From positions 1 through 33,738 of the forward strand of contig JAKISM010000007.1 in assembly GCA_021648585.1 (NCBI GenBank): DNA of 33,738 nucleotides, in the 5' to 3' direction. The notes under the pieces are model-generated. The model did not search any database, was not told the origin of the DNA, and was given only the letters and a program-made list of their open reading frames with translations. Of this stretch, positions 32,067 to 33,738 are shown piece after piece. Position 1 is the stretch's first letter. Every line of letters begins with the position of its first letter. Position numbers and translations under genes: made by a program. This stretch comes from Devosiaceae bacterium (GTDB lineage: Bacteria > Pseudomonadota > Alphaproteobacteria > Rhizobiales > Devosiaceae).

Positions 32067-33140
32067 ATGGCAAAATTACCAAATGAAAAACTAACAGCCC
32101 TTGATAATAGGTTTGTATCAGTTGAAGAACAAATGGCAGCAAGTCCAAACCCTGAAGAATATGTAGCATTAGCAAAAGAACATTCAGACCTTAGCCCGAT
32201 TGTAGAAAAAATTCGCGAGTTTCGCCAAGTTGAAAGCGATTTAGCAGGTGCCAAAGAATTGCTTAATTCTGAAGATAAAGAAATGGCTGAAATGGCATAT
32301 CAGGAAGTTTCAGAATTAGGTGAAAAAATTGAGAAACTCACCCATGAAATCAGGTTGGTTTTATTACCAAAAGATGCAGCAGATAATCGCTCGGTTATTT
32401 TAGAATTACGCGCTGGCACTGGCGGTGATGAAGCTGCACTTTTTGTTGGAGATTTATTTCGTATGTATTCTCGTTATGCTGAATTAAACCGCTGGAAAGT
32501 TAGCGTCTTAACTCAAAATGAAGGTGATATGGGGGGTTTTAAAGAAGCCACATTAAATATTTCTGGCTCGGGGGTTTATTCTAAGTTTAAATTTGAAAGC
32601 GGAGTGCATAGAGTGCAACGTGTGCCAGATACAGAAACTCAAGGGCGCATTCATACCTCTGCTGCAACAGTTGCGGTGCTTCCTGAAGTTGAAGATATAG
32701 ACATTGAAATAAAAACCGAAGATATTCGCATTGATACAATGCGTGCATCTGGAGCTGGTGGGCAGCATGTTAACACAACAGATAGTGCAGTGCGCATAAC
32801 CCACATTCCAAGTGGCATTGTTGTTGTAGCATCTGAAAAAAGCCAACATCAAAACCGTGCAACAGTGATGAAAGTTCTACGCGCTAGGCTTTATGAAGCA
32901 GAGCGAGAAAAACGCGACACAGAGCGCGCAGATACACGGCGCGATCAAGTTGGCTCTGGCGATAGAAGTGGGCGTATTCGTACCTATAATTTCCCCCAAG
33001 GGCGAGTAACAGATCATCGAATAAATCTTACACTTTATAAACTTGATAAAGTTTTAGAGGGTGAAGCACTTGATGAAATTATTTCGTCACTAATAACTGA
33101 AAATCAAGCCGCACAATTAGCAGCCATGGACGAAGAATAA
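32067..33140 (+). CDS. prfA: Peptide chain release factor 1
   Basis: RF1 recognises UAA and UAG stop codons and triggers peptide release. The codon-reading PxT motif is Pro187-Asp-Thr189 in HRVQRVPDTETQGRIHTSA; PxT rather than SPF marks RF1, not RF2. The catalytic GGQ is at 231-233 in RASGAGGQHVNTTDSAVRITH. The N-terminal coiled coil (about 1-95) and the C-terminal helix NLTLYKLDKVLEGEALDEII are complete. The 357-aa length is normal. The TAA stop is immediately followed by the TTG start of prmC, whose product methylates the Gln of GGQ, so the two are coupled in function and translation. Confidence 0.98.
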   Translation: MAKLPNEKLTALDNRFVSVEEQMAASPNPEEYVALAKEHSDLSPIVEKIREFRQVESDLAGAKELLNSEDKEMAEMAYQEVSELGEKIEKLTHEIRLVLLPKDAADNRSVILELRAGTGGDEAALFVGDLFRMYSRYAELNRWKVSVLTQNEGDMGGFKEATLNISGSGVYSKFKFESGVHRVQRVPDTETQGRIHTSAATVAVLPEVEDIDIEIKTEDIRIDTMRASGAGGQHVNTTDSAVRITHIPSGIVVVASEKSQHQNRATVMKVLRARLYEAEREKRDTERADTRRDQVGSGDRSGRIRTYNFPQGRVTDHRINLTLYKLDKVLEGEALDEIISSLITENQAAQLAAMDEE

Positions 33141-33738
33141 TTGCAATTTAATGTTGGGCAAATTTGGCGAGAAGCAAAAAAACAACTTGAAAAAGCTGAT
33201 ATAAAAACTGCATCACTTGATGCAAAAATTTTGACAGAATTTGCATTTGATTTTTCTGGGTTAGATTTAGTTTTAAAAGAAAAAGAAAAAGCAAATAAAA
33301 AACAAACTGAAAAATTAAATCAATACATTTCACGTCGAATAAATGGTGAGCCTGTAGCAAAAATAATTGGAAAAAAAGAATTTTATTCGCTTGATTTTAT
33401 CTTAAATGAAGCAACCCTAGTGCCACGCCCTGAAAGCGAATTATTGACTGATTTAGCGCTAGAGCATCTTAAAAAAAATCCTGTTCTTCAAATATTAGAA
33501 CTTGGGGTTGGCTCGGGCTGTATCATCATTTCAATTTTAAAAAACGCATTAAAAGCAAAAGCAATTGGAATAGATTTAAGCGAACAAGCTTTATCAATAG
33601 CTAAAAAAAATGCTGTTTTAAATGGAGTTGAAAACCAAGTTAACTTTATTCAAGGCTCTTGGTTTGAGCCACTGAAAAACAATGAAAAATTTGATATTAT
33701 TATCTCTAACCCACCATATATAAAAAGTAAGGAAATTG
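33141..33738 (+). CDS. prmC: Release factor glutamine N5-methyltransferase PrmC, 3' end missing
   Basis: PrmC methylates the GGQ glutamine of release factors. The frame begins at TTG 33141, directly after the prfA stop and in the same frame, so no start further upstream is possible, and no ATG gives a better fit. The first part is the helical N-terminal domain (QFNVGQIWREAKKQLEKADI...LNQYISRRINGEPVAKIIGKKEFYSLDF), followed by LVPRPESELL, the SAM loop LELGVGSGCIIISIL, the acidic GIDLSEQAL, and the catalytic SNPPYI at the very edge. The window stops there, at about residue 199 of the expected 280 or so. Confidence 0.95.
   Translation, partial: MQFNVGQIWREAKKQLEKADIKTASLDAKILTEFAFDFSGLDLVLKEKEKANKKQTEKLNQYISRRINGEPVAKIIGKKEFYSLDFILNEATLVPRPESELLTDLALEHLKKNPVLQILELGVGSGCIIISILKNALKAKAIGIDLSEQALSIAKKNAVLNGVENQVNFIQGSWFEPLKNNEKFDIIISNPPYIKSKEI

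Overview
The window is an A+T-rich stretch of an alphaproteobacterial chromosome, most likely from the Hyphomicrobiales (Rhizobiales). Evidence: an Irr-type Fur regulator with a histidine triplet, a nitrogen-type PTS enzyme I (PtsP), DUF1178, clustered GANTC (CcrM-type) sites before dnaA, and two gene blocks that I remember as conserved in that order: secA / parvulin / argJ / mutT, and methyltransferase / comF / grxC / nitrilase / DUF1178 / ubiG. Almost everything is core housekeeping. I see no CRISPR array, no intact transposase and no prophage. The species is not identifiable by eye.

Layout. 1-1193: 3' part of a thiolase gene. 1194-2183: a repeat-rich interval with a REP-type inverted pair, a strongly structured RNA with its own terminator, a 51-residue membrane ORF starting at GTG, and a separate palindrome. 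2184-7783: secA (minus), then a parvulin, argJ, mutT and a lone Flp-type pilin. 7786-12231: a degenerate methyltransferase and comF (divergent), grxC, a nitrilase-family hydrolase, DUF1178 and ubiG. 12232-12933: the largest gene-free gap, with three GANTC sites, two perfect dyads and a six-unit G/T-rich tandem array directly before dnaA. 12934-16796: dnaA-dnaN-recF. 16793-23410: a Tas-like aldo-keto reductase, CAP lipoprotein, TusA-like protein, D,D-carboxypeptidase, tRNA-Leu(CAA), DedA, DsbB, a D-2-hydroxyacid dehydrogenase, an SH3 protein and Irr. 23524-28182: a class A PBP and gyrB. 28415-33738: lysC, ptsP, prfA and the start of prmC.

How the genes relate. dnaA, dnaN, recF and gyrB serve replication and supercoiling; a replication-origin neighbourhood is possible, but I found no DnaA box. 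secA, the parvulin, DsbB, the PBP and the carboxypeptidase form an envelope export and assembly theme. lysC feeds diaminopimelate and lysine; argJ feeds arginine. prfA-prmC is the classic release factor and its methylase pair.

The most unusual non-coding content is: two miniature inverted-repeat elements (9491-9688, whose terminal repeat supplies the comF stop codon; and 17857-18017, which creates a false upstream start for the aldo-keto reductase), the structured RNA plus tiny membrane protein at 1461-1887, and the iteron-like array upstream of dnaA at about 12597-12729. No complete new multi-gene system is evident.
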